Of a DNA stretch of 64,000 bases, positions 27,168 through 38,976 are shown piece by piece. The notes under the pieces are model-generated. The model was not told where the DNA came from and did not search any database. It worked only from the letters and a program-made list of their open reading frames with translations. A program made the position numbers and the translations under genes. The stretch comes from Demequina soli (GTDB lineage Bacteria; Actinomycetota; Actinomycetes; Actinomycetales; Demequinaceae), in the NCBI RefSeq assembly GCF_000971195.1, contig NZ_BBLZ01000004.1:124001-188000 (forward strand). Direction: 5' to 3'. Position 1 is the stretch's first letter. Each line of letters starts with the position of its first letter.

Positions 27168-27710
27168 GTGACTGGCACCATCATGGGCGCGGCCGACGTG
27201 TCGCGCGCCCTCACACGCATCGCCCACGAGATCGTGGAGCGCAACGACGGCGCCGCCGACGTGGTCCTCATGGGTATCCCGTCCCGCGGACTGCCCCTCG
27301 CGCATCGTCTCGCGCAGCGCATCGCGGAGATCGAGCCCGGCTTCGACGCCGAGGCCGCCACCGGCGCCCTGGACATCACCATGTACCGGGACGACCTGTT
27401 CAAGAACCCGACCCGCACTATCGGCACCACCACGGTCCCCGCGGTCGGCATCGACGACGCGGTCGTGGTCCTGGTGGACGACGTGTTCCACACCGGCCGC
27501 ACCATCCGCGCCGCCCTCGACGCCATCCGCGACCTGGGCCGCCCCCGCGCCGTCCAGCTCGCGACGCTGGTCGACCGCGGCCACCGGGAGCTGCCCATCC
27601 GCGCCGACTTCGTGGGCAAGAACATCCCCACCGCCCGCTCCGAGCGCGTCGACGTGCGCGTCGAGGAGATCGACGGCGAGGACGCCGTGGTCCTCAGGAA
27701 GGGGGAGTGA
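27168..27710 (+). CDS. pyrR: Bifunctional pyr operon regulator / uracil phosphoribosyltransferase PyrR
   Basis: Uridine-nucleotide-sensing RNA-binding protein of the PRTase fold. The 180-aa product carries the PRPP-binding loop [21 protein letters not shown] (abridged: key residues [11 protein letters not shown]), the GIPSRG turn near residue 37 and [10 protein letters not shown] typical of PyrR. GTG 27168 has AAGGGGG 7 nt upstream, inside the PyrR-binding hairpin, so the protein probably represses its own translation and that of the coupled pyrB. Confidence 0.95.
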   Translation: MTGTIMGAADVSRALTRIAHEIVERNDGAADVVLMGIPSRGLPLAHRLAQRIAEIEPGFDAEAATGALDITMYRDDLFKNPTRTIGTTTVPAVGIDDAVVVLVDDVFHTGRTIRAALDAIRDLGRPRAVQLATLVDRGHRELPIRADFVGKNIPTARSERVDVRVEEIDGEDAVVLRKGE

Positions 27711-27712
27711 CG

Positions 27713-28672
27713 ATGCGCCACCTCCTGTCTACCAAGGACCTCACCAAGTCCGACGCGATCCTCATCCTCGACACCGCCGCCCAGATGGCCGCCACCCAGG
27801 AGCGCGAGGTCCGCAAGCTCCCCACCCTGCGCGGCAAGACGGTCGTCAACCTCTTCTTCGAGGACTCGACCCGCACCCGCATCTCCTTCGAGGCCGCCGC
27901 CAAGCGCCTCAGCGCGGACGTCATCAACTTCTCCGCCAAGGGCAGCTCCGTGTCAAAGGGCGAGTCCCTTAAGGACACCGCCCTCACCCTCCAGGCTATG
28001 GGCGCCGACGCGGTCGTGGTCCGCCACTGGGCCTCCGGCGCCGCCTACCAGCTCGCCCACGGCGGCTGGCTCCACGGCAGCGTCCTCAACGCGGGCGACG
28101 GCACCCACCAGCACCCCACCCAGTCGCTGCTGGACGCCTTCACCATCCGCAAGCACCTGGTCACCAGCCCGCTCGGAGCGGACCTGAACGGCCTCACCGT
28201 CGCGATCGTCGGTGACGTGCTCCACAGCCGCGTCGCCCGCTCCAACGTGCACCTGCTGCACACGCTGGGCGCGAAGGTGGTCCTGGTCGCCCCGGCCACC
28301 CTGGTCCCGGTCGGCATCGACCCCTGGCCGTGCGACGTGGTCCACACCCTCGACGAGGCGATCGAGTCATACGACATCGACGCCCTCATGATGCTGCGTG
28401 TCCAGCGTGAGCGCATGACCGGCGGCGGCTCGGCGTTCTTCCCCAGCCCCGCCGAGTACACCCGCATCTACGGCCTCGACGGCGACCGCCTGCGCCGCCT
28501 GCCCGACCACGCCATCGTCATGCACCCCGGCCCCATGAACCGGGGCCTCGAGATCTCGGCCGAGGCCGCCGACTCGCCCCGCTCCGTCATCGTGGAGCAG
28601 GTCGCGAACGGCGTCGCCGTCCGCATGGCCGCCCTGTACCTTCTGCTCGCCGGAGAGGAGGCAGCTCAGTGA
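27713..28672 (+). CDS. pyrB: Aspartate carbamoyltransferase catalytic subunit
   Basis: Condenses carbamoyl phosphate and aspartate, the committed step to UMP. The 319-aa product has the carbamoyl-phosphate motif [12 protein letters not shown], the Ser/Lys loop region [17 protein letters not shown] and [11 protein letters not shown] 27713 is preceded by AGGAAGGGGGAG overlapping the pyrR end. No pyrI regulatory subunit is present, as is usual outside enterobacteria. GTGA overlap with pyrC. Confidence 0.97.
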   Translation: MRHLLSTKDLTKSDAILILDTAAQMAATQEREVRKLPTLRGKTVVNLFFEDSTRTRISFEAAAKRLSADVINFSAKGSSVSKGESLKDTALTLQAMGADAVVVRHWASGAAYQLAHGGWLHGSVLNAGDGTHQHPTQSLLDAFTIRKHLVTSPLGADLNGLTVAIVGDVLHSRVARSNVHLLHTLGAKVVLVAPATLVPVGIDPWPCDVVHTLDEAIESYDIDALMMLRVQRERMTGGGSAFFPSPAEYTRIYGLDGDRLRRLPDHAIVMHPGPMNRGLEISAEAADSPRSVIVEQVANGVAVRMAALYLLLAGEEAAQ

Positions 28673-29973
28673 GCCGCCCCATCGTCATCAAGAACGCGTC
28701 GCTGTACGGCGACACCACCGCCAGCCTCCTCATCGAGGACGGCGTGATCACCGCAGTCGGGGACGTAGAAACCCCGGACGATGCGGTGGTCGTCGAGGCG
28801 GACGGCCTCGTCGCCCTCCCGGGCCTCGTGGACCTCCACACCCACCTGCGCGAGCCCGGCCGCGAGGACGCCGAGACCATCGAGACCGGCTCCCGCGCCG
28901 CCGCCCGCGGCGGCTGGACCGCCGTCCACGCGATGGCCAACACCAACCCCGTCGCGGACACCGCCGGCGTGGTCGAGCAGGTCTACAGCCGCGGCCAGGA
29001 GATCGGCCTGTGCGACGTGTTCCCCGTGGGCGCCGTCACCGTGGGCCTCAAGGGCGAGCACCTGTCCGAGATGGGCGCGATGGCCAGCTCCAAGGCCCGC
29101 GTCCGCCTGTTCTCCGACGACGGCGTGTGCGTCTACGACCCGGTCATCATGCGCCGCGCGCTCGAGTACGTGAAGACGTTCGACGGCGCCGTGGTCCAGC
29201 ACGCGCAGGACCTGCGCCTGACCGAGGGCGCCCAGATGCACGAGGGCGAGGTGTCGGCGGAGCTCGGCCTCGCGGGCTGGCCCGCCGTCGCCGAGGAGTC
29301 GATCGTCGCCCGCGACGCCCTCCTCGCCGAGCACGTCGGCTCGCGCGTCCACGTCCAGCACCTCAGCACGGCCGGCTCGGTCGAGATCGTGCGCTGGGCC
29401 AAGGACCGCGCCATCCAGGTCACCGCCGAGGCGACCCCGCACCACCTGCTCCTCACCGACGAGTCCGCGCGCACCTACGACCCGCTGTTCAAGGTCAACC
29501 CGCCGCTGCGCACCCAGGCGGACGTCGACGCCCTCCGCCAGGCGGTCGCCGACGGCACCATCGACATCATCGCCACCGACCACGCCCCCCACGCATCCGA
29601 GGACAAGGACTGCGAGTGGGCGTCCGCCTCGTTCGGCATGCTCGGCCTCGAGACCGCGCTCGGCGTCATCCAGAAGGTGCTCGTCGACACCGGCGCCTGC
29701 ACGTGGCGCGACGTCGCCCGCCTCATGTCCGAGGCGCCCGCGCGCATCGGCCAGGTGGACGACCGCCACGGCCGCCCGCTCGCCGAGGGCGAGCCCGCCA
29801 ACATCACGCTCGTCGACCCCAACGCCGCCTGGACGGTCGAGGCCGACCAGCTGGCCTCCCGCGCCCGCAACACCCCGTACGGTGGGATCGAGCTTCCCGG
29901 CCGCGCCGTCGCGACGTTCCTGCGCGGCGTCCCCACCCACGTCGACCCCACCCTGGAAGGAGCGTTCGCGTGA
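28669..29973 (+). CDS. pyrC: Dihydroorotase
   Basis: Cyclises N-carbamoyl-aspartate to dihydroorotate. The 434-aa product is class I (PyrC of Gram-positive type): metal ligands in [10 protein letters not shown], histidines in VQHAQD and HVQHLST, and the catalytic Asp in ATDHAPH. GTG 28669 overlaps the pyrB stop, and the end overlaps carA in the same way. Good coupling through the operon. Confidence 0.96.
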   Translation: MSRPIVIKNASLYGDTTASLLIEDGVITAVGDVETPDDAVVVEADGLVALPGLVDLHTHLREPGREDAETIETGSRAAARGGWTAVHAMANTNPVADTAGVVEQVYSRGQEIGLCDVFPVGAVTVGLKGEHLSEMGAMASSKARVRLFSDDGVCVYDPVIMRRALEYVKTFDGAVVQHAQDLRLTEGAQMHEGEVSAELGLAGWPAVAEESIVARDALLAEHVGSRVHVQHLSTAGSVEIVRWAKDRAIQVTAEATPHHLLLTDESARTYDPLFKVNPPLRTQADVDALRQAVADGTIDIIATDHAPHASEDKDCEWASASFGMLGLETALGVIQKVLVDTGACTWRDVARLMSEAPARIGQVDDRHGRPLAEGEPANITLVDPNAAWTVEADQLASRARNTPYGGIELPGRAVATFLRGVPTHVDPTLEGAFA

Positions 29974-31089
29974 CCGCAGCGAACCGTGCCGTCCTCGTCC
30001 TCGAGGACGGGCAGACGTTCGAGGGCCGCGCCTACGGCGCGGTCGGCGAGACGCTCGGCGAGATCGTCTTCAACACCGGCATGACCGGCTACCAGGAGAC
30101 CCTCACCGACCCGAGCTATCACAAGCAGATCGTCGTGATGACGGCGCCGCACATCGGCAACACCGGCGTCAACGACGAGGACGACGAGTCGCGCCGGTAC
30201 TGGGTCGCCGGCTACGTGGTCCGCGACCCCGCACGCCGCCCCTCGAACTGGCGCGCGCAGCGCAGCCTCGACGAGGACCTCGTCGCCCAGGGCGTCGTCG
30301 GCATCTCCGGCATCGACACCCGCCAGCTCACCCGCGTCCTCCGCACCGCGGGCGTGATGCGCGCCGGCATCTTCTCCGGGGACGATGCGCTGGCCGGGGA
30401 CCTCCTGGCGCGCGTCAGGGGGGCGGCGCAGATGAAGGGCGCCCACCTCGCGGACGAGGTCTCGGTCGCCGAGCCCTACGTGGTCGAGCCGGTGGGGGAG
30501 CAGGTCGCCCACGTCGTCGCGGTCGACCTCGGCATCAAGGCGATGACCCCGCAGCAGATGGCCCAGCGTGGCATGCGCGTCACCGTGGTGCCCTCGAGCA
30601 CCCCGGCGGCGGAGATCCTCGCGATGAACCCCGACGGCGTGTTCTTCTCCAACGGCCCCGGCGACCCGGGCGCCGCCGACGCGACCGTGGCGCAGCTGCG
30701 CGAGATCCTCGACGCGAAGGTGCCGTTCTTCGGTATCTGCTTCGGCAACCAGATCCTGGGCCGCGCGCTCGGGTACGGCACCTACAAGCTGGCCTTCGGC
30801 CACCGCGGCATCAACCAGCCCGTGATGGACCGCACCACCAACAAGGTGGAGGTCACCGCGCACAACCACGGCTTCGCCGTCGACGCGCCGCTCGACGGCG
30901 AAAGCGACAGCCCGAACGGCTACGGCAAGGTGCTCGTCAGCCACGTGTGCCTCAACGACGACGTGGTCGAGGGCCTCGAGTGCCGCGACATCCCCGCGTT
31001 CTCGGTCCAGTACCACCCCGAGGCCGCGGCCGGTCCGCACGACGCCTCGTACCTCTTCGACCGCTTCCTCGACCTCATGAAGGGCCAGC

Positions 31090-31097
<8 letters not shown>
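29970..31097 (+). CDS. carA: Carbamoyl-phosphate synthase small (glutaminase) subunit
   Basis: Supplies ammonia from glutamine to CarB. The 375-aa product has the N-terminal CarA domain ([21 protein letters not shown]) and a class I glutamine amidotransferase with the nucleophile in GICFGNQ (Cys about residue 257) and HPE near the C-terminus. GTG 29970 has GGAAGGAG upstream and overlaps the pyrC stop. It overlaps carB by 8 bp. Confidence 0.97.
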
Positions 31098-34386
<3,289 letters not shown>

Positions 34387-34396
34387 AAGCACAGGC

Positions 34397-34437
34397 GCGG
34401 CGCGCATCGTCCCTTGCGGGGGAACGATGCGCGCCGC
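34397..34437 (+). terminator. Terminator hairpin of the pyr operon, built from the GGACGATGCG word
   Basis: GCGGCGCGCATCGT (34397-34410) pairs perfectly with ACGATGCGCGCCGC (34424-34437) around a 13-nt loop. The left arm continues into CGCATCGTCC (34403-34412), an exact copy of the dispersed 10-mer, and the right arm holds its one-mismatch inverse GAACGATGCG. No T-run follows. Confidence 0.8.
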
Positions 34438-34472
34438 CCGGGCGCGCCCGCGCGCCCTTCCAACATCGCAGG

Positions 34473-34478
34473 TAGAGT
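34473..34478 (+). promoter_or_regulatory. Probable -10 box of pyrF
   Basis: TAGAGT, about 43 nt before ATG 34521. It implies that pyrF-mihF-gmk are transcribed separately from pyrR-carB. Confidence 0.45.
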
Positions 34479-34520
34479 GACTACGGCTGCTGAATCGGGC
34501 AGCCCATGAGGGAGGTAGGG

Positions 34521-35360
34521 ATGGCGTTCGGCGCCCGTCTCGCGACCGCGATGGACCAGCACGGTCCGCTCTGCGTGGGGATCGACCCCCACCCGGGGCT
34601 CCTCGCGGATTGGGGCATGGAGGACACCGCGGATTCGCTGCGAGCGTTCGGCGACGCGGTGCTCGACGCATCCGTGGGCAACGCGGCGGCCGTCAAGCCC
34701 AACGCGGCGTTCTTCGAGCGCCACGGCTCCGCCGGCGTCGCGGCCCTCGAGCACGTGCTCGGCCGCGCCCGCGAGCTGGGCATCCTCACGGTGCTCGACG
34801 CCAAGCGTGGCGACATCGGGTCGACCATGCAGGGCTACGCCGACTCGTGCCTGCGCCCCGGCGCGCCGCTCGAGTGCGACTCGCTCACCGTCTCGCCGTA
34901 TCTCGGGTTCGGGTCGCTCGCGCCCGCGCTCGATCTTGCCAAGGAGCACGGCAAGGGGATCTTCGTGCTGGCCCTCACCTCGAACCCCGAGGGTCCCGAG
35001 GTCCAGCACGCCGTCACGCCGGACGGCCGAGCCGTCGCGGCCGTGGTCGCCGACTCGGCGGCCGCGCTCAACGAAGGTGCCGACCCGATGGGTGACGTGG
35101 GCCTCGTGGTCGGCGCCACCGTGGGGGACGCCGTCCAGCGTCTCGGCATCGATCTCGACCGGGTCAATGGTCCCATCCTGAGCCCCGGAGTGGGTGCTCA
35201 AGGGGCGGGACCAGCGGAATTGTCCCTGGTCTTCGGGAACGCGCGCGGTCGCGTGCTCGTCAATCAGTCGAGGGGCGTGCTCAAGGCGGGCCCCGTCGTC
35301 GACAAGCTGCGTGAGGCCGTCATCGAGGCCTCGTCCGCAGCCAGGAGCATCCTGCGCTAG
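34521..35360 (+). CDS. pyrF: Orotidine 5'-phosphate decarboxylase
   Basis: Decarboxylates OMP to UMP. The 279-aa product is the longer type 2 form found in actinobacteria, with CVGIDPHPGLL at the N-terminus, the catalytic Lys-Asp network in LDAKRGDIGSTMQGYA, and a glycine-rich C-terminal phosphate site. ATG 34521 is chosen because GGGAGG at 34510-34515 precedes it; ATG 34506 lies before that site. The step just before (PyrD, PyrE) is not in the window. Confidence 0.94.
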   Translation: MAFGARLATAMDQHGPLCVGIDPHPGLLADWGMEDTADSLRAFGDAVLDASVGNAAAVKPNAAFFERHGSAGVAALEHVLGRARELGILTVLDAKRGDIGSTMQGYADSCLRPGAPLECDSLTVSPYLGFGSLAPALDLAKEHGKGIFVLALTSNPEGPEVQHAVTPDGRAVAAVVADSAAALNEGADPMGDVGLVVGATVGDAVQRLGIDLDRVNGPILSPGVGAQGAGPAELSLVFGNARGRVLVNQSRGVLKAGPVVDKLREAVIEASSAARSILR

Positions 35361-35387
35361 GCGCAGGCAGACCGGAAGGGAGAGGCC

Positions 35388-35702
35388 ATGGCCACCCCGG
35401 AACTTACCGATGAGCAGCGCGCCGCCGCGCTGGTGAAGGCCACCGCCGTGCGTTCGGCACGTCGTGTCTTCAAGGAGGAGCTGACCCGCGGCGAGATGAG
35501 CCTCGCCGAGGCGATCCGCCGCGCCAAGGCGGACGAGGCCCTCGCGGGCATCCGCGTCCGCGACCTCCTGCAGTGCCTGCCGGGCATCGGCCCGAAGCGC
35601 GCGCAGATCGTGATGGAGGAGATCGGCATCTCCCTCGCACGCCGCATCCGCGGCCTCGGTCAGCACCAGGTGGAGGCCCTCATCGAGCGCGAGCGTCGAT
35701 GA
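35388..35702 (+). CDS. mihF: Actinobacterial integration host factor (mIHF)
   Basis: Nucleoid-associated DNA-binding protein unrelated to IHF-alpha/beta, essential in mycobacteria. The 104-aa product is basic and helical; the C-terminal half (residues about 55-104) includes the helix-two-turn-helix signature VRDLLQCLPGIGPKRAQIVM that contacts DNA. ATG 35388 follows GGAAGGGAGAGG. It shares an ATGA overlap with gmk, the standard actinobacterial mihF-gmk-rpoZ order. Confidence 0.95.
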   Translation: MATPELTDEQRAAALVKATAVRSARRVFKEELTRGEMSLAEAIRRAKADEALAGIRVRDLLQCLPGIGPKRAQIVMEEIGISLARRIRGLGQHQVEALIERERR

Positions 35703-36253
35703 GCCGACTCGTCGTCCTTGCCGGCCCCACCGCGGTCGGCAAGGGCACGGTCGTGCGCGCCCTGCGCGACATGGCCCCCGAGGCCTACCTGTCCGTCTCC
35801 GCCACCACGCGCGACCCGCGCCCCGGCGAGGTGGACGGGGTGCACTACCACTTCATCGATCGTGAGGACTTCCAGCGTCGCGTCGACGCGGGGGAGTTCC
35901 TCGAGCACGCCACCGTGCACGGCCAGAACTGGTACGGCACGCTGCGCGGCCCCGTGGAGGAGAAGCTCGCCGAGGGCGAGCCCGTCCTCCTCGAGATCGA
36001 CCTCCAGGGCGCCCGGCAGGTCAAGGAGACGATGCCGGACGCCCACTTCGTGTTCCTCGCGCCCCCGTCGTGGGACGAGCTGGTGAGCCGGCTCGTGGGC
36101 CGCGGCACCGAGGGCGAGGAGGAGCGCGAGCGTCGCCTCGCGACCGCGCGGGACGAGATGGCGGCGGTCGACGAGTTCGACCAGGTCATCGTGAACGACA
36201 CCGTGGAGCGGGCCGCGGCCGAGCTCCTGTCGGTGGTGCGAGGAACCCGGTAG
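35699..36253 (+). CDS. gmk: Guanylate kinase
   Basis: Phosphorylates GMP to GDP. The 184-aa product has a P-loop with an uncommon but family-tolerated form, AGPTAVGKGTV, followed by VSATTRDPRPGEVDGVHYHF, the GMP-binding segment. ATG 35699 overlaps the mihF stop. It ends in the sequence that also supplies the rpoZ -10 box. Confidence 0.96.
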   Translation: MSRLVVLAGPTAVGKGTVVRALRDMAPEAYLSVSATTRDPRPGEVDGVHYHFIDREDFQRRVDAGEFLEHATVHGQNWYGTLRGPVEEKLAEGEPVLLEIDLQGARQVKETMPDAHFVFLAPPSWDELVSRLVGRGTEGEEERERRLATARDEMAAVDEFDQVIVNDTVERAAAELLSVVRGTR

Positions 36254-36256
36254 ACT
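36251..36256 (+). promoter_or_regulatory. Probable -10 box of rpoZ, overlapping the gmk stop
   Basis: TAGACT overlaps the gmk stop. The same bases start a short hairpin, AGACT-GCCGGG-AGTCT followed by TTTT (36252-36270), a weak intrinsic terminator shape. The two signals share sequence, so gmk termination and rpoZ initiation may be linked. Confidence 0.4.
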
Positions 36257-36290
36257 GCCGGGAGTCTTTTTGAATTTCTGAGGAGTGATT

Positions 36291-36566
36291 GTGGCCGGAA
36301 CCGTCGCCAACCCCATCGGCATCACCAACCCGCCGATCGACGAGCTGCTCGACAAGGTCGACTCGAAGTACGCGCTCGTCATCTACGCCTCCAAGCGTGC
36401 GCGCCAGATCAACTCGTACTACGAGGCGCTCGGCGAGGGCCACTTCGAGAACGTGGGCCCGCTCGTCGAGGCCGACTCGACCGACAAGCCGCTCTCCGTC
36501 GCGCTGCGCGAGCTCAACCAGGGCAACCTCCTCGAGCTCGGCGACGACGCCCCCGAGCAGCAGTAA
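36291..36566 (+). CDS. rpoZ: RNA polymerase omega subunit
   Basis: Small chaperone subunit binding the beta-prime C-terminus. The 91-aa product shows the family core [28 protein letters not shown] and [15 protein letters not shown] 36291 is chosen because AGGAG at 36281-36285 is correctly spaced for it; GTG 36285 overlaps that site. It is followed 4 nt later by coaBC. Confidence 0.95.
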   Translation: MAGTVANPIGITNPPIDELLDKVDSKYALVIYASKRARQINSYYEALGEGHFENVGPLVEADSTDKPLSVALRELNQGNLLELGDDAPEQQ

Positions 36567-36570
36567 GCCC

Positions 36571-37794
36571 GTGCGCGTCCTCCTGGGCGTCACCGGAGGC
36601 GTGGCGGCGTACAAGGCCGCCATCGTCCTCAGGCGCCTGAAGGAGGACGGCCACACCGTCCGCGTGGTCCCCACGGCTGCCTCGCTGCAGTTCGTGGGGC
36701 GCGCGACGTGGGAGGCGCTGTCGGGGCTGCCCGCCACCTCCGACACCTTCGACAACGTCCCGGCGGTCGAGCACGTGAGGCTCGGCCAGGCCGCGGACGC
36801 CGTGCTGGTCGCCCCGGCGACCGCCGACTTCCTCGCGCAGCTCGCCCACGGCGAGGCCCGCGACCTGCTCGGGAACGCGCTGCTCGCGACCCGCGCGCCC
36901 GTGATCGTGGCGCCCGCGATGCACACCGAGATGTGGGAGAAGCCCTCCACCCGCGCCAACGTCGCGACGCTCCGCGCGCGCGGCATCACGGTGATCGAGC
37001 CCGCCGTCGGCCGCCTCACCGGCCCCGACTCCGGCCCCGGCCGCCTGCCCGAGCCCGACGACATCGTCGCCGCCTTCTACGCCGCGGTGGACGGCGGCCC
37101 CTTCCCCGCAGGCGAGACCCCGGCGCGCTGGGGCGACCTCGCCGGCCTGCGCATCGTCATCTCCGCGGGAGGCACCCGAGAGCCCCTCGACGCCGTCCGC
37201 TTCCTCGGCAACCGCTCGACCGGCACGCAGGGCCTCGCGCTCGCCGAGGCGGCCCGCGAGCGCGGCGCGGACGTCACCGTGGTCGCGGCGAACGTCACGC
37301 TTCCGGTCTCGGAGGGCGTCGCGCGCGTCGACGTCGAGACCTCCGCCGAGCTGTCCGCCGCCGTCAAGGAGGCCGCCGCATCGTCCGACGTGGTCATCAT
37401 GGCCGCCGCCGTCGCGGACTTCCGCGCGCGCGAGGTCGCGGGCACCAAGATCAAGAAGGACGGCTCGGGCACGCTCACGCTCGAGCTGGTCGAGACCGAG
37501 GACGTCCTGCGCGCCCTGGTGGCGCAGGCCGTGCCGGGCCGCACCGTCGTCGGCTTCGCCGCGGAGACCGGGGACGATGCCGGCACCGCTCTCGAGCACG
37601 CGCAGGCCAAGGCGTGGCGCAAGCGGGCGGACCTGCTGGTCTTCAACCCCGTGGGGGGCGGGCGCGGGTTCGGGGACGTCCCCAACGAGGTGCTGCTCCT
37701 CGACCGCACGGGCGCGGTGCTGGGCGGCGCCTCCGGCACCAAGCTCGCGGTGGCCCACGCGGTGCTCGACTCGGTTGTCAGCGTCCGCCACTAG
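36571..37794 (+). CDS. coaBC: Bifunctional phosphopantothenoylcysteine decarboxylase / phosphopantothenate-cysteine ligase
   Basis: Two consecutive steps of coenzyme A synthesis. The 407-aa product has the flavin-dependent CoaC half at residues 1-175 ([12 protein letters not shown], catalytic His in [15 protein letters not shown]) and the CoaB half from about residue 190 ([14 protein letters not shown] then [10 protein letters not shown], later the DFRA and KIKK motifs). GTG 36571 lies right after rpoZ. Its stop codon is inside the -10 box of metK. Confidence 0.96.
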   Translation: MRVLLGVTGGVAAYKAAIVLRRLKEDGHTVRVVPTAASLQFVGRATWEALSGLPATSDTFDNVPAVEHVRLGQAADAVLVAPATADFLAQLAHGEARDLLGNALLATRAPVIVAPAMHTEMWEKPSTRANVATLRARGITVIEPAVGRLTGPDSGPGRLPEPDDIVAAFYAAVDGGPFPAGETPARWGDLAGLRIVISAGGTREPLDAVRFLGNRSTGTQGLALAEAARERGADVTVVAANVTLPVSEGVARVDVETSAELSAAVKEAAASSDVVIMAAAVADFRAREVAGTKIKKDGSGTLTLELVETEDVLRALVAQAVPGRTVVGFAAETGDDAGTALEHAQAKAWRKRADLLVFNPVGGGRGFGDVPNEVLLLDRTGAVLGGASGTKLAVAHAVLDSVVSVRH

Positions 37795-37797
37795 GCT
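37792..37797 (+). promoter_or_regulatory. -10 box for leaderless metK
   Basis: TAGGCT lies 7 nt before ATG 37805; its first three bases are the coaBC stop codon. Confidence 0.55.
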
Positions 37798-37804
37798 GAC
37801 GCGC

Positions 37805-38974
37805 ATGACCGACCTCAGGCTGTTCACCTCCGAGTCCGTGACCGAGGGTCACCCGGACAAGATCTGCGACCAGGTGTCGGACGCCATCCTCGACGAGATG
37901 CTCCGTCAGGACCCGCTGTCGCGCGTCGCCGTGGAGACCATGGTGACCACGGGCCTCGTGCACGTCGCGGGCGAGGTCACCACCGAGGCGTACGTCGACA
38001 TCCCCGGCACCATCCGCGGCGTCGTGCGCGACATCGGCTACACGTCCTCGAGCGTGGGCTTCGACGGCGACTCGTGCGGCGTGTCCGTGTCGATCGGCGA
38101 GCAGTCGCCCGACATCTGGATGGGCGTGGGCAACGCCACCGACTCCGACGCACACGAGCTGGGCGCCGGCGACCAGGGCCTGATGTTCGGCTACGCCTGC
38201 ACCGACACCCCCGAGCTGATGCCGCTGCCCATCCACATGGCGCACGCGCTGACCGCGCGCCTCGCCCAGGTGCGCCGGTCGGGCGAGGTCGCGGGCCTGC
38301 GTCCCGACGGGAAGGCCCAGGTGACCATCGGCTACGACGGCGACCGTGCCGTCACCGTCGACACCGTGGTGGTGTCCACCCAGCATGCCGAGGAGGTCGC
38401 GACCGCGGACCTCCGCGCCGCCGTCGAGGAGCTCGTGATCGCGCCCGTGCTCGCGCGCTACGACCTCGACTCGGCGGGCCACCGCTCGCTCATCAACCCC
38501 ACCGGCCGCTTCGAGATCGGCGGCCCCAAGGGCGACGCGGGCCTGACCGGCCGCAAGATCATCGTCGACACGTACGGCGGCATGGCCCGCCACGGCGGCG
38601 GCGCGTTCTCGGGCAAGGACCCGTCGAAGGTGGACCGGTCGGCCGCCTACGCGATGCGGTGGGTGGCCAAGAACGTGGTCTCCGCCGGCCTGGCCACGCG
38701 CTGCGAGGTGCAGGTCGCCTACGCGATCGGCACCGCCCACCCGGTGGGCCTGTACGTCGAGACGTTCGGCACCGGCACGATCCCCGACGCCCGCATCGCC
38801 GCCGCCATCCGCGAGGTCTTCGACCTCCGCCCCGGCGCGATCATCGACGCGCTCGACCTTCGTCGCCCGATTTACCGCCGGACGGCCGCCTACGGCCACT
38901 TCGGGCGCGAGCTCGACGGCTTCACGTGGGAGCGCACGGACCGCGCCGCGGACCTGCTCGGCGCGGCGCGGTAG
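37805..38974 (+). CDS. metK: S-adenosylmethionine synthetase
   Basis: Makes SAM from methionine and ATP. The 389-aa product has [32 protein letters not shown] and [19 protein letters not shown], which cover the ATP, metal and potassium sites. ATG 37805 is preceded by a -10 box at leaderless distance and no Shine-Dalgarno. priA begins 2 nt after its stop. metK-priA-fmt-rsmB is a common actinobacterial order. Confidence 0.97.
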   Translation: MTDLRLFTSESVTEGHPDKICDQVSDAILDEMLRQDPLSRVAVETMVTTGLVHVAGEVTTEAYVDIPGTIRGVVRDIGYTSSSVGFDGDSCGVSVSIGEQSPDIWMGVGNATDSDAHELGAGDQGLMFGYACTDTPELMPLPIHMAHALTARLAQVRRSGEVAGLRPDGKAQVTIGYDGDRAVTVDTVVVSTQHAEEVATADLRAAVEELVIAPVLARYDLDSAGHRSLINPTGRFEIGGPKGDAGLTGRKIIVDTYGGMARHGGGAFSGKDPSKVDRSAAYAMRWVAKNVVSAGLATRCEVQVAYAIGTAHPVGLYVETFGTGTIPDARIAAAIREVFDLRPGAIIDALDLRRPIYRRTAAYGHFGRELDGFTWERTDRAADLLGAAR

Positions 38975-38976
38975 CC

